Source: IMCC45349 sp047219225 (GTDB taxonomy: Bacteria > Bacteroidota > Bacteroidia > Flavobacteriales > Flavobacteriaceae). Taken from it: a stretch of DNA of 64,000 nucleotides. This document shows, in pieces, positions 7,931 through 17,407 of the stretch. The first letter of the stretch is position 1. Each line of letters opens with the position of its first letter. Where the stretch lies: the NCBI RefSeq assembly GCF_047219225.1, contig NZ_CP178208.1:1550001-1614000 (forward strand), written 5' to 3'. The position numbers and the translations under genes are program-made. The notes beneath the pieces are model-generated. The model did no database searches, had not been told where the DNA came from, and was given only the letters and a program-made list of their open reading frames with translations.

Positions 7931-7948
7931 ATGGATGATGTCATCCAT
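7931..7948. promoter_or_regulatory. 18-bp palindrome upstream of the ssp operon
   Basis: ATGGATGATGTCATCCAT has perfect 8-bp arms with two central bases. It lies 48 bp before the sspB start and 70 bp from the start of the divergent HTH gene, the expected place for an operator. Binding by the neighbouring HTH protein is inference. Confidence 0.55.
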
Positions 7949-7995
7949 TTAAGAATTTACTAAATTGCAAAAAAATAGTTAACACAAAAATTTAG

Positions 7996-8886
7996 ATGAC
8001 TTTAAGTAATTCAGATTTAAGATTTTCAGGGCATGATACTTTTCATTGTAAAGAGCAGTGGTTGTTAAAAGGCGTGCAATTGGTTGAAAATAAAGGATTT
8101 GCATTTTTAAGAACTGAAGATGCTATTTCTAGTCTAGGAGTTGGTAAAAATATGGTAAGGTCAATTCAACATTGGTTAAGAGCGTTTGAATTAGTTGATG
8201 AAAAGGGATGTTTGACAGATTTTTCAAAATTATTATTAACGAATAAAGAATTTGATCCTTATCTAGAGAATGATGCTTCTTTGTGGTTATTGCAATATCA
8301 TATCTGTGAAAACCATTATGCATCTATTTACAAGTTGATTTATTGTGATTACTTTTCGGATAAGGCTTTGTATGAGTTTTCAGAATATCAAATATCAAAG
8401 TTTGTAAATAGTAAACTTAGACTAAATGAGCAAAAAGAAATTGCTCAAAAAACTCTTGAGGCTGACTTTAAGGTTTTTATAAGAACTTATCTTTCACAAA
8501 CTAAAAATTATAAAACTGTAGAGGATGATTTTAATGTGCCATTAGTTTCCTTGAATTTAGTTGAGGATACAGGTAGAGAAAATGATAAAGGTCAAAATGT
8601 TTACAGGCTAAATAAAGGTAATCATAATATTCCATTAGAGATTATAGCTTATTGTTTATTGGATAAATTTTCCGAAGAAGTGTCTGTTAGTTTTGATTTA
8701 ATAAGTCGCACAATTGGTTCTTACTTATGTGTTTCAAATGATTGGCTAGATTACCTGTTAAACCAACTAGCAACAGAGTTTAAAGAATTTGTATATAAAA
8801 ATGATGCAGGAGTAAGGCAAATTCAAATTAAAAGTAGAAATAAGAATAATTTAAAAATTAAGATGCTAGAAAAGTATTATGATTAA
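7996..8886 (+). CDS. sspB: DUF4007 family protein, SspB-like phosphorothioation component
   Basis: A 296-residue protein beginning with the DUF4007 signature LRFSGHDTFHCKEQWLLKG (residues 8-26). In described Ssp systems SspB, as I recall it a DUF4007 protein, nicks DNA to allow sulfur insertion into one strand of the backbone. The gene order sspB-sspC-sspD found here is the described one. The 3' end overlaps sspC by 8 bp, so they are translationally coupled. The family and order are clear; the SspB name depends on the neighbours, and nicking is from family knowledge only. Confidence 0.8.
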   Translation: MTLSNSDLRFSGHDTFHCKEQWLLKGVQLVENKGFAFLRTEDAISSLGVGKNMVRSIQHWLRAFELVDEKGCLTDFSKLLLTNKEFDPYLENDASLWLLQYHICENHYASIYKLIYCDYFSDKALYEFSEYQISKFVNSKLRLNEQKEIAQKTLEADFKVFIRTYLSQTKNYKTVEDDFNVPLVSLNLVEDTGRENDKGQNVYRLNKGNHNIPLEIIAYCLLDKFSEEVSVSFDLISRTIGSYLCVSNDWLDYLLNQLATEFKEFVYKNDAGVRQIQIKSRNKNNLKIKMLEKYYD

Positions 8887-11800
8887 TAATGTATCGACAA
8901 ATATATTAAGGGATCAATCAATAGAGATTGATTTTATACCGACTCCTAATGCTAAAGAAGTTTTCGATAGAATCTTTTTACATAATTATGGTGCGAATAA
9001 ATCTTTCAATTTAATAGGTAATTACGGTACAGGTAAATCAACTTTCCTTTGGGCTTTAGAGAAAAACTTAAAAAAAGAAAAACAATTTTTTACTGATTTA
9101 AGCTATTCAGATGATATTGGGGATTTTGATTTTATTAAAATAGTTGGTGAAAATGATTCTTTAAGTTCGGTTTTATCAAGTAAATTAAATATTAAAAAAA
9201 GTAATTCTAAATCAATTATAAGTGCCTTAGAAGAAAAAAGAAGGCAATCTGAAAATAATAATAAAGGTGTGATTCTTCTAATTGATGAGTTTGGTAAACT
9301 GTTAGAGTTTGCATCTAGGAACAAGAATATTGATGATGTTTACTTATTACAGCAAATTTCAGAATGGGCAAATAATGAGCGTCATAAAACATATTTCATA
9401 ATAACTCTGCATCAAAATTTTTCAAGTTATGGTAAAAACCTTTCGAGTCAGGATAGATTAGAATGGGAGAAGGTTAAAGGTAGATTTGTAGATTTGGTGT
9501 TTAATGAGCCTGTAGAGCAACTTTTATATTTTGCAAGTAAAAGGCTTAATGAATTTGTTTGTCCGAAAAATTTAAAGTCAAGACATCAGGATTTAATTGA
9601 TTTGATTGAGAAGTCAAATCTGGTTAGTTTAAAAAAATCAGGAAACGAAGAGCTCTCAAAAGCAATATATCCTTTAGATTGGCTTTCGGCTAATGTTCTA
9701 GTGAATTCTTTACAAAGATATGGGCAAAATGAAAGGTCTTTATTTTCTTTTTTAAATGATGGTACTAAATATTCTATTAAAAATTTAAAAAAAGAATTTT
9801 ATTCAGTATCAAATGTTTATGATTATTTGATTAATTCTTTACCAACTGAAATTAATAGTCCTGATAATCCACATAGAGCTCAATGGTTAACTACTTTTAA
9901 AGTAATTGAAAAGTCAGAACTTTATTTTGAAGATGATTTTAAACTAGCGTCAGAAGTTATAAAAACAATTAGCCTTGTTAATTTGTTTTCTAAAATAGGA
10001 GGGCTGTTTGATAAAAAATTCATTATTACTTACTTTAAGTTAACTAAAAATAAAGATGTTGCTGATATTATTGAGAAGTTAGAAAAGATAGGTGTTATTA
10101 GGTTTTATAAGCATAGCAACAAAATTAACTTTCTAGAAGGTACAGATATTGATTTAGAGCAAGAACTATTATTGGTTAACAGTGAGGTTAATAATCAGTT
10201 TTCTTTATCTAATGAGATTATAAATAGAATAGACTTTCCAGTTCTATTGGCAAAAAAATACTCTTTTGAAACAGGAACAAATAGATTTTTTGAATTTAAA
10301 ATTATAGACTCACTAGATCAAGTTAAAAGTTCTGTTGGTTCTATTGATGGGTATATAAATTTAATTTTTGACAAAGTTAAAAAGGGCTCTTTAATATCTA
10401 AATCAAAAGAGTTTAATGATAATCTTTTTGTAGTTTATAAAAACTCAGAGGAGATAAGAACCAATATGTTGATGATTTTAAAGTTCGAAAAATTATTAGA
10501 AAAACATCAACTTGATAAAAATGCATTAAAATTGTTAATTGAAGAAAAGAGTTTCTATGAGAACAGACTAAATAATCTAGTTATAAATCAATTATTTGTA
10601 GACAATAAGAATGTATGGATTTACAGTAGGAATGAGGTTGAAATAAATAGCAAGAAGCAGCTTAATCAAAAGCTAACTGAAATTTGTTACGATATTTTTT
10701 CAAGCACACCTGTTTTTATCAATGAGCTTGTAAATAAAGAATATATAAGTACTCCAATAAATACAGCTAGAAAAGCTCTTTTGAGAACTTTACTAAAAAA
10801 TGAAGACCTGAAAGATATAGGGTTGGATGAAAAAAAGTTTCCACCAGAAAAAGCTATTTATATCAACTTATTAAAGAACACTAGGATTCATAAGAAAGTT
10901 GATGGCTTTGATTATTATAAGTTGGATGAACCTAATGAAGAATCTAACTTATATCAATTATGGAAAGATTCAGAAGATTTTATTAATAGTGCTATTTCAA
11001 ACAAAAGAAATCTAAATGAGTTTTATGAGATGCTTCTGAATAAGCCTTTTAAATTAAAAAAAGGATTTGTTGATTTTTGGATACCTATTTTTCTAATAGC
11101 AAAAAAGGAAGATTTTGCTCTATTCCATATTGATGGTGGATTTATTCCATTTATAGAAGAAGACACTTTAGATTTAATACATAAAAAACCTCAAGATTTT
11201 TTAGTTAAAAGCTATGATGTTTCTGGCTTAAAAATGAACCTGTTAGAGAGCTATAAAGAGCTTGTTCAAATTGGAGATTCTAAAAAGGGTACAAAGTCAA
11301 CATTTTTATCAATTTTTGGTAATTTTTTAAGGTTTCAAAGAGGGCTTAATGATTATACGTTAAAAACTAAAAAGCTTTCTTCTAATGCACTTAAACTAAG
11401 AGATGCTATAGTAGAGTCAAAAGACCCAGAAGATGCATTATTTAATCAGTTTCCAGCTGCTTTAGGGTATCATTCAATTTCTATTAAAGACGATGTTGAG
11501 GTATTGGCCTCTTTCACAGGACAAATTCAAGGTGCAATACAAGAAATTAGAAGTGCTTATGGTGAATTGCTTAATAGAATTGAAAAAGTTATTATTGAGT
11601 CTTTCCATTGTTCATCGGAAGAATTTCCAGATTTCAAGAATGAGATTTTCTCCAATTTAGAATTTGTTAATCAAGGTTTTTTAAGTCAGAAGCAGAATGT
11701 TTTTTATCAAAGATTGGTTTCAGATTTAGATGATAGGATGAGTTGGATTAAGTCCGTTGCTGATGTAGCATTAGGCAAGAGTGTTGAAACTATGCTAGAT

Positions 11801-12088
11801 GAAGAAGAGATCTTTTTAATTGAAAACATAAAAGACTTATCTTTAGGTTTAATAAAAGCAGCTGAAATTCAAAAGTACAATGAAACATCTAAAAATGGAA
11901 CACTGTATTCTATTAGGTTTTTTGGAGCAAACGGTGATTTTATTGATGATAAATTAGTTGTTAAGTCTAATACAACCAAAGATTTCAAGGAAATTAAAAA
12001 TAAAGTAACTAGTTCAATTAAAAACTTAGATGAAAACCAAAGAAGGGAATTGTTAATTGAACTGCTTTCTAAAGAGTTAGAAATATAA
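8879..12088 (+). CDS. sspC: Large P-loop ATPase, SspC-like
   Basis: A 1069-residue AAA+/STAND-like ATPase. Walker A is GNYGTGKST at 47-55 and Walker B is VILLIDEFGK at 131-140, followed by a very long alpha-rich region without recognisable domains. In Ssp phosphorothioation systems SspC is the large ATPase between the DUF4007 nickase and the PAPS-reductase-like SspD, and is needed for modification. It overlaps sspB by 8 bp and ends 1 bp before sspD. Length and position fit; sequence identity to a characterised SspC cannot be judged here. Confidence 0.78.
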   Translation: MINNVSTNILRDQSIEIDFIPTPNAKEVFDRIFLHNYGANKSFNLIGNYGTGKSTFLWALEKNLKKEKQFFTDLSYSDDIGDFDFIKIVGENDSLSSVLSSKLNIKKSNSKSIISALEEKRRQSENNNKGVILLIDEFGKLLEFASRNKNIDDVYLLQQISEWANNERHKTYFIITLHQNFSSYGKNLSSQDRLEWEKVKGRFVDLVFNEPVEQLLYFASKRLNEFVCPKNLKSRHQDLIDLIEKSNLVSLKKSGNEELSKAIYPLDWLSANVLVNSLQRYGQNERSLFSFLNDGTKYSIKNLKKEFYSVSNVYDYLINSLPTEINSPDNPHRAQWLTTFKVIEKSELYFEDDFKLASEVIKTISLVNLFSKIGGLFDKKFIITYFKLTKNKDVADIIEKLEKIGVIRFYKHSNKINFLEGTDIDLEQELLLVNSEVNNQFSLSNEIINRIDFPVLLAKKYSFETGTNRFFEFKIIDSLDQVKSSVGSIDGYINLIFDKVKKGSLISKSKEFNDNLFVVYKNSEEIRTNMLMILKFEKLLEKHQLDKNALKLLIEEKSFYENRLNNLVINQLFVDNKNVWIYSRNEVEINSKKQLNQKLTEICYDIFSSTPVFINELVNKEYISTPINTARKALLRTLLKNEDLKDIGLDEKKFPPEKAIYINLLKNTRIHKKVDGFDYYKLDEPNEESNLYQLWKDSEDFINSAISNKRNLNEFYEMLLNKPFKLKKGFVDFWIPIFLIAKKEDFALFHIDGGFIPFIEEDTLDLIHKKPQDFLVKSYDVSGLKMNLLESYKELVQIGDSKKGTKSTFLSIFGNFLRFQRGLNDYTLKTKKLSSNALKLRDAIVESKDPEDALFNQFPAALGYHSISIKDDVEVLASFTGQIQGAIQEIRSAYGELLNRIEKVIIESFHCSSEEFPDFKNEIFSNLEFVNQGFLSQKQNVFYQRLVSDLDDRMSWIKSVADVALGKSVETMLDEEEIFLIENIKDLSLGLIKAAEIQKYNETSKNGTLYSIRFFGANGDFIDDKLVVKSNTTKDFKEIKNKVTSSIKNLDENQRRELLIELLSKELEI

Positions 12089-12089
12089 T

Positions 12090-13217
12090 ATGACTAAAGT
12101 TAAACATTTATTAGGTATTTCAGGAGGAAAAGATAGTGCTGCATTAGCTATCTATATGAGTAAAAATTGTCCTGGTTTAGATATAGAGTATTATACTTGC
12201 GATACAGGAAAAGAATTAAAAGAAACTTATGATTTAATTGACAGGTTAAATTCTGTCTTAGGAAAAGAAATTGTCATGTATAAATCTATGGATGATGTTA
12301 ATTCTCCAATGAAAAATCCTTTTGATCATTTTTTAGCAATTTATGGTGGATATTTGCCTTCGCCAATGGCTAGATGGTGTACTAATAAAATGAAATTAGA
12401 GCCTTTTGAAGAACATGTAGGAGATGAGCCAACTGTATCTTATGTTGGGATAAGAGGTGATGAAAATAGAGAAGGCTATGTTTCTAAAAAAGAAAATATT
12501 CAAACTGTTTTTCCATTTAGGAAAAATATATGGAGTGAAGACGTTATAAAAAAGGTTTTGTCAAACTCAAATATAGAGGATATAACAGGATACTATAAGG
12601 AGTTATCTCCTGAAGTGTTATTAGAGAATGCACTACAGTATGCAGAACAACCCATATCTCCAAAATTCACACAAAGACAAAAGTTAAATGCTTTAATGGA
12701 TGTAGATGTTAAATTGTTTAATAAAGTAGTTTTTGAGTATTTAAAAACAACAGATTACCCTGTGGGTAAATTAGATTATTTTCCTTTAGTAGATAATGTT
12801 GATGTAGTAGTATTAGATGATGTTTTTAAAATTTTAGAAGACTCTGGAGTTGGTGTGCCAGCATATTATAAACCTATCGAATATCAAGTAGAAATTGATG
12901 GGGAAATAAAAAAAGGAACATATTCTAGAAGTAGGTCTGGTTGTTTCTTTTGTTTTTATCAACAAAAGATTGAATGGGTTTGGTTGCTAGAACAACATCC
13001 AGATTTATTTGAAAAAGCCATAGAGTATGAAAAAGAAGGTTATACGTGGATGGCAGAACCTCTAGAAGAACTAAAAAAGCCTGAGCGTGTTCAGGCAATA
13101 AAAAAGGAACATTTTTTAAGAATGAATAGAGAAAAAAGCAGGTCTAGAACTGGACAGTCTTGGCAAGATGAAATTTTGCAAGCTGAAGGAGAAGGCTGTG
13201 CGAGCTGTTTTATATAG
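12090..13217 (+). CDS. sspD: PAPS-reductase/ATP-pyrophosphatase family sulfurtransferase, SspD/DndC-like
   Basis: A 375-residue protein of the adenine-nucleotide alpha hydrolase (PP-loop) fold with SGGKDS at 11-16. Cys97 (RWCTNKMKLEPF) and Cys285/Cys288 (GCFFC) fit the cysteine set that holds an iron-sulfur cluster in DndC-type proteins; an extra C-A-S-C pair lies at 370-373. DndC/SspD proteins adenylate the target phosphate so that sulfur supplied by a cysteine desulfurase can be inserted. It follows sspC after 1 bp and precedes the membrane-protein gene by 6 bp. Confidence 0.88.
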   Translation: MTKVKHLLGISGGKDSAALAIYMSKNCPGLDIEYYTCDTGKELKETYDLIDRLNSVLGKEIVMYKSMDDVNSPMKNPFDHFLAIYGGYLPSPMARWCTNKMKLEPFEEHVGDEPTVSYVGIRGDENREGYVSKKENIQTVFPFRKNIWSEDVIKKVLSNSNIEDITGYYKELSPEVLLENALQYAEQPISPKFTQRQKLNALMDVDVKLFNKVVFEYLKTTDYPVGKLDYFPLVDNVDVVVLDDVFKILEDSGVGVPAYYKPIEYQVEIDGEIKKGTYSRSRSGCFFCFYQQKIEWVWLLEQHPDLFEKAIEYEKEGYTWMAEPLEELKKPERVQAIKKEHFLRMNREKSRSRTGQSWQDEILQAEGEGCASCFI

Positions 13218-13223
13218 AAAATT

Positions 13224-13952
13224 ATGGGGGAAATTATTCAATCACTGAAAGAATTTGTTTGGGATATAATAGGTTATTTAATACCAGGGTTTGCCTTATT
13301 AATTGTTTTCAATTTTATAACACCTACAAATATAGCTGTTGAAGACAATTTTCTTTTTGATTGGAATATTTTCGATTCATTTCTGATAATAGTAATTTCC
13401 TATTTATTAGGATTTGTTGTTTATGGAATTACAATTTTTAAAATTAGGAATCAGGATTTAATAATTTCTGAAATAGAAAAAAGATTTGAAAATAGAATTC
13501 AAGAAAACAAAAAATTTAAAAAGAGATTTAATAAATATATAGGGTCAAAGCACAGTAGATTTTGGCAACGAAAGTTTAAAGATTCTTCAACTGTCAAATC
13601 AGCTAGAAGCTTTCTTACTGATAACGGATATAAGGATGTCAATAAAATGCAGTTAAATGAAATGAGAAATATACTGATGTCAAGAAATCCAGAAATGGAT
13701 GAAAAAGTTTATACTTTTATGTTTAGGTCGTCAGTATTTGATCATTTGTCAACAATATTAATGATAGTATGCATTGCTGCATTAATTCAAATAATTTTAA
13801 GCCTTTTTGGTTCAGAGTTCTTTTTCATAAAAACAGGTGGTACTTATAATTTTTTATATTCATTATTTGTATTTATAATACCTTTATTGGGTAATAGTAA
13901 AAGGATTTTTTATTCGATATCTCAAAGAATTCCATTTTCAAATTTAAAATAG
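13224..13952 (+). CDS. Membrane protein in the phosphorothioation operon
   Basis: A 242-residue protein with four predicted membrane segments: about 13-33 and 50-70 near the N-terminus, and 172-192 and 205-225 near the C-terminus. A basic soluble stretch of about 100 residues lies between the pairs. It is the fourth gene of the sspBCD operon and abuts the deoxyribosyltransferase-like gene with no gap. I know of no counterpart in characterised Ssp or Dnd systems. Similar N-terminal membrane modules occur in defence-associated membrane proteins, so a membrane effector is possible but not shown. Confidence 0.65.
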   Translation: MGEIIQSLKEFVWDIIGYLIPGFALLIVFNFITPTNIAVEDNFLFDWNIFDSFLIIVISYLLGFVVYGITIFKIRNQDLIISEIEKRFENRIQENKKFKKRFNKYIGSKHSRFWQRKFKDSSTVKSARSFLTDNGYKDVNKMQLNEMRNILMSRNPEMDEKVYTFMFRSSVFDHLSTILMIVCIAALIQIILSLFGSEFFFIKTGGTYNFLYSLFVFIIPLLGNSKRIFYSISQRIPFSNLK

Positions 13953-14333
13953 ATGAATACAAGAATATATTTAGCGGGAGGTTTTAAGGGGAACTGGCAT
14001 GAAAAAGTTATAAACTCATTGGGGAATAATTTTATTTGTTTCAATCCACAAGCACATCAATTGGATGAAGCAGATAAGTATACATCTTGGGATTTATATC
14101 ATGTCGATAAATGTGATATACTTCTTGGTTATATGAGTGAAGATAATCCTTCAGGTTATGGATTAGCATTGGAAATAGGCTATGCTAAAGCAAAAAATAA
14201 ACTAATTATTTTAGTTGATGATAGATCAATAATTGATGAGAAGTTTGCTAGGTATTTTTTAATTTGTCATGAATCTTCAAATCTTGTATTTAAAACTTTA
14301 GAAGAAGCTATAAACTACATAAAATCATTTTAA
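13953..14333 (+). CDS. Nucleoside 2-deoxyribosyltransferase-like protein
   Basis: A 126-residue protein of the nucleoside 2-deoxyribosyltransferase fold. Signs are the N-terminal IYLAGGFKGNWHEKV, the middle HVDKCDILLGYM strand and the GYGLALEIGYAKAKNK segment, where the Glu of LEIG is the expected catalytic nucleophile. Family members cleave or exchange the base of (deoxy)nucleosides and are distant relatives of TIR-type hydrolases. It is the last gene of the sspBCD operon and stops 2 bp from the end of the opposing operon. In this context it may act on nucleotides as an effector or signal enzyme; that is inference. Confidence 0.72.
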   Translation: MNTRIYLAGGFKGNWHEKVINSLGNNFICFNPQAHQLDEADKYTSWDLYHVDKCDILLGYMSEDNPSGYGLALEIGYAKAKNKLIILVDDRSIIDEKFARYFLICHESSNLVFKTLEEAINYIKSF

Positions 14334-14335
14334 CC

Positions 14336-14731
14336 TTATTTATTAATTCTAGATTTGAAATATTCATATGAATCTTTTTTATTTATGATATTTAATATTA
14401 AATGAGATAATTTTAATTCTGATATTTTGGTAGTAAGTTCATTCTTATTTCTATAATCATTTATTTCCTCTGTAATTGTGATTTCAATAAAACCTTTATT
14501 TACAAAAGCTTTTAAAGGAAGACCAAGATTACAATTTTTTGATTTAAATAAGTATTGGTTATTTTCCCATACTTTTTTAAAAGTTTCCAATAAATCTGAG
14601 ATGCGAATAACTATAGACCTATTTTTACTATATACTTTATGTAAAGACATTAATAGTATAATTTGATGAGGAGCGAGATATCCTCTTGCCTTATCTCGTT
14701 GTAGAGAGTCAATAAATTCAATAGTGTCCAT
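14336..14731 (-). CDS. 131-aa protein resembling the modified-DNA reader domain of HNH restriction enzymes
   Basis: Last gene of the leftward operon. The segment KARGYLAPHQIILLMSLHKV followed by ISDLLETFKKVW and LPLKAFVNKGFIEI has the pattern of the N-terminal domain of HNH-type restriction endonucleases, including sulfur-binding domains of phosphorothioate-dependent enzymes (APHK-P-LLLLAL, then a two-helix unit and LPFxHLxxDGFW). No HNH nuclease domain follows, so it would be a stand-alone reader or adaptor. The resemblance is weak and judged by eye. It starts 4 bp after the stop of the preceding gene. Confidence 0.5.
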   Translation of the reverse strand: MDTIEFIDSLQRDKARGYLAPHQIILLMSLHKVYSKNRSIVIRISDLLETFKKVWENNQYLFKSKNCNLGLPLKAFVNKGFIEITITEEINDYRNKNELTTKISELKLSHLILNIINKKDSYEYFKSRINK

Positions 14732-14735
14732 AAAT

Positions 14736-15257
14736 TTATTCTTTTTTAGTTTTAACTATCATATCTAAAAAAGAGGTGGGATTTAAAAAGTAGCTAGGGC
14801 TATCTTCTAGTTTTTCTTTAATTAAAGTAAGTCCCCCATTTGTGTAAGATTCCATAGTTTGGATGAGTTTTTTTACAGCTTGGTCTTCTGTTATTTCACC
14901 TTTGTCTAATACAATAAAATCTAAGTCTGTTTTAGCCACTAAAGCAGCAAAGATGTACTCTTGTAGATTGGTAAAATCTTTTCTAATAGGAGATGATTTA
15001 CTTCCCCAATTTTGAATTGCATGACGAAAATTATCTTTTTTAATACCTTCTGGAATTGGGATGTATTCATCTTCATATAAACCTAAAAAGAATGCATATG
15101 TATAAAGCTCGTAATTAGTACTAAAGTGTTTACCTAAACTTATCTTTTTTTCTCCTTCTGCTCCACCTGTTTCAGAAAGAGGCTTGAATAAAGTGTCTTT
15201 AAATTCAACACTATAGTTTGGTATTCGGGTTTTCCATTTATCAAATAAATTATCCAT
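14736..15257 (-). CDS. Hypothetical protein of the phosphorothioation operon (dnd-associated protein 4-like?)
   Basis: A 173-residue soluble protein. Distinct segments are GKHFSTNYELYTYAFFLGLY in the middle and a C-terminal YTNGGLTLIKEKL. This layout recalls small proteins listed as dnd system-associated protein 4, but I am not certain. It lies 2 bp after the SMC-like ATPase gene and 4 bp before the 131-aa gene, so it belongs to one operon with them. No catalytic motif is apparent. Confidence 0.5.
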   Translation of the reverse strand: MDNLFDKWKTRIPNYSVEFKDTLFKPLSETGGAEGEKKISLGKHFSTNYELYTYAFFLGLYEDEYIPIPEGIKKDNFRHAIQNWGSKSSPIRKDFTNLQEYIFAALVAKTDLDFIVLDKGEITEDQAVKKLIQTMESYTNGGLTLIKEKLEDSPSYFLNPTSFLDMIVKTKKE

Positions 15258-15259
15258 AC

Positions 15260-17407
15260 TTATAACTCTATTCTTTGTGTGTTAATAGTTTTTAAATTCT
15301 TTTCATCAAAAGGTCTTTCAAGTCTTACCCAGAAAGCTTTATCTCTTTTTACTTTCTCAAACTCTGGTTTAATATATAGATTCTTATTTTCATCTTTAGC
15401 TATATAATCTTTAATCAAGATGATGGTTTGATTGTCTGTCTCGTAAATTAGGTTTAAAAATTCAGTCATTTTACTTTCCCCAAAAGAGGAAGTTGGTGCA
15501 TCAAATAACATTGGGTATCTGTCTTCTCTAACTTCTTTGGATAGTTCTGAAATTGCTATTAAAATTGAAATATGCATTGATGTTTCTAAGGATTTATTAG
15601 CTAAAAACTCGTGTCCATTTTCATCCAATAATCTTGGCTTAATTTTGATTTTTGAACCAAAATTTGTCACTTTAAAATTGAGAGTACCTGTAAAAGCATC
15701 AACATTTATATAAGATAAAATTTGATTAGATTTTTGAGATAATAATTTTATAAATTCTTCAAATTTTCTGTCTTTGGTATCCCTGAAAATTTGATCTATA
15801 TCCCTTAAAATATTTCTTGTATTAATTAAAAACGAATTGGCATTAGATAGGTCTATTTTTTCTTTTTGCTCATTTAAATCTTTTAATTTAGAGTCATAGC
15901 TTTTTATCTTAACTTCATAACCAACACTGTCTTCATTTAATTTTTTTACATCATCCTGCCACACATTATAATCTTTAAGCACTACACCTAGTCTCTCAGA
16001 GCCAACAGCAGAGTTGCCAATTATTCTGTTTCTCTCTGTTAATTCTATTTCTAGTTTTTCTTTTAGCTCAATTAGTTCGTTTTTTCTTGCTTGATTAAAC
16101 TCAAACATATCTTGAATTTCTGTATTTATACTATTAAGCTTGGATAAATTGTCTTCTTGGTTAGAGCTAAGGTTTACAAGTCTACTCACATAATTAAATT
16201 GAAAAAGTTTTTCAGGTTCTTCATCTTCTTCTTTAACCACTTTTTGAGAATCTAAATAATTTTGCAGACGCTTTTTCATAAACTCTAATGCTTCAGAACC
16301 TTCTTCTGCGGGTCTGTTACAAACTTTACAAACCTTTTCCTTTATCATTTCATCCATAATTGCTAATGAAGGTACATTAGGAGGAAGAGGAACTAAATCA
16401 TTTATTATTTCCAATTTAGCTTTTTTTTCACCTTGTTTTATCCCAATTTCTCTATCAAAATCTGATTGAAGTTTTCTTCTTTTTTTACTTAACTCCGATA
16501 CTTTGTTTGAAAATTCTTTATGGATATTGTCAAAATTCATTAATATCCAATTTTCATCGAATAGAGCTGTAGTGTAGTTTTCAGAAATTAAGCCTTCAGT
16601 TTTTGAAATATCTCTTTCAATCTTGTCAATTCTAGAATTTATAGTCTCTAGAGCTTCAGCATTATTTATATACTTTCCAGCATCTTGGATATTCTTTTTT
16701 GTTTTTTCTATACTATTGTTGGTTTCTTCTAAAAAAGTTAGTTGATCCTGTTTTTTTCTAGTATAGCGCTTAATTTCTTCTTCGAGTCTACTATATTCCT
16801 GTTGGTTCTTAGTGTTGTTTTTCGATTCCCTGTTTACAGCTTTTTCAGCTTCATTTTTTAGATACTCACCTCTTTCTTCATATTTTTTATAATGTTTAGC
16901 ATCAGAAAATAAATTGATTAAATTGATTAAGGCATCTTCATTATCAAAAATGTTAAGTTCTTCTTCTCCTTTAAACATTGAATATCTTCTAATTTCACTA
17001 GGAAATAGGTACTCAAGAAGATTTTTACCATCAACAGGGCTTCTTTCACCATTGCTAGATTCTTCAATTCCTTTTAGTATAGCTTTTCCAACTTCATATT
17101 CTGAATCATTGATTTTATTGACTGAAAATTCTTTTGATAGAATTTTTATCTCGTCATAATGCTCTACAACAATTTCTACTCTAACCCTAAAAGATTCATT
17201 AGCCACTTTTTCGTCAAGAGCTTTTTTGGAAACAAGTAACTCTAAATTGTCATTGTCATTGCTAAATAACCATTCTAAGGCTTCAAAAAATTTTGTTTTA
17301 CCCTCTCCGTTTTCTCCTAAAAAAACATTTAAACCTTTTGCGAGATTAAATTTCTTAGAACCATAATAGCATAAATAGTTTTCTATGGTAACTTCTTTTA
17401 ATATCAT
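15260..17407 (-). CDS. SMC/Rad50-like ATPase, DndD-like
   Basis: A 715-residue ABC-type ATPase with split nucleotide-binding halves. Walker A is GENGEGKT at 31-38; coiled coils span about 175-340 and 370-550, with a zinc-hook-like C-K-V-C at 360-363 between them; a Walker-B-like LFDAP is at 634-638. The layout is that of DndD and related SMC-like proteins. The signature region (NKSLETSMHISI) is degenerate compared with LSGGQ. It overlaps the 77-aa gene by 4 bp. Placed with a helicase rather than with sspBCD, it probably belongs to the restriction arm, perhaps SspFGH-like. Confidence 0.78.
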   Translation of the reverse strand: MILKEVTIENYLCYYGSKKFNLAKGLNVFLGENGEGKTKFFEALEWLFSNDNDNLELLVSKKALDEKVANESFRVRVEIVVEHYDEIKILSKEFSVNKINDSEYEVGKAILKGIEESSNGERSPVDGKNLLEYLFPSEIRRYSMFKGEEELNIFDNEDALINLINLFSDAKHYKKYEERGEYLKNEAEKAVNRESKNNTKNQQEYSRLEEEIKRYTRKKQDQLTFLEETNNSIEKTKKNIQDAGKYINNAEALETINSRIDKIERDISKTEGLISENYTTALFDENWILMNFDNIHKEFSNKVSELSKKRRKLQSDFDREIGIKQGEKKAKLEIINDLVPLPPNVPSLAIMDEMIKEKVCKVCNRPAEEGSEALEFMKKRLQNYLDSQKVVKEEDEEPEKLFQFNYVSRLVNLSSNQEDNLSKLNSINTEIQDMFEFNQARKNELIELKEKLEIELTERNRIIGNSAVGSERLGVVLKDYNVWQDDVKKLNEDSVGYEVKIKSYDSKLKDLNEQKEKIDLSNANSFLINTRNILRDIDQIFRDTKDRKFEEFIKLLSQKSNQILSYINVDAFTGTLNFKVTNFGSKIKIKPRLLDENGHEFLANKSLETSMHISILIAISELSKEVREDRYPMLFDAPTSSFGESKMTEFLNLIYETDNQTIILIKDYIAKDENKNLYIKPEFEKVKRDKAFWVRLERPFDEKNLKTINTQRIEL

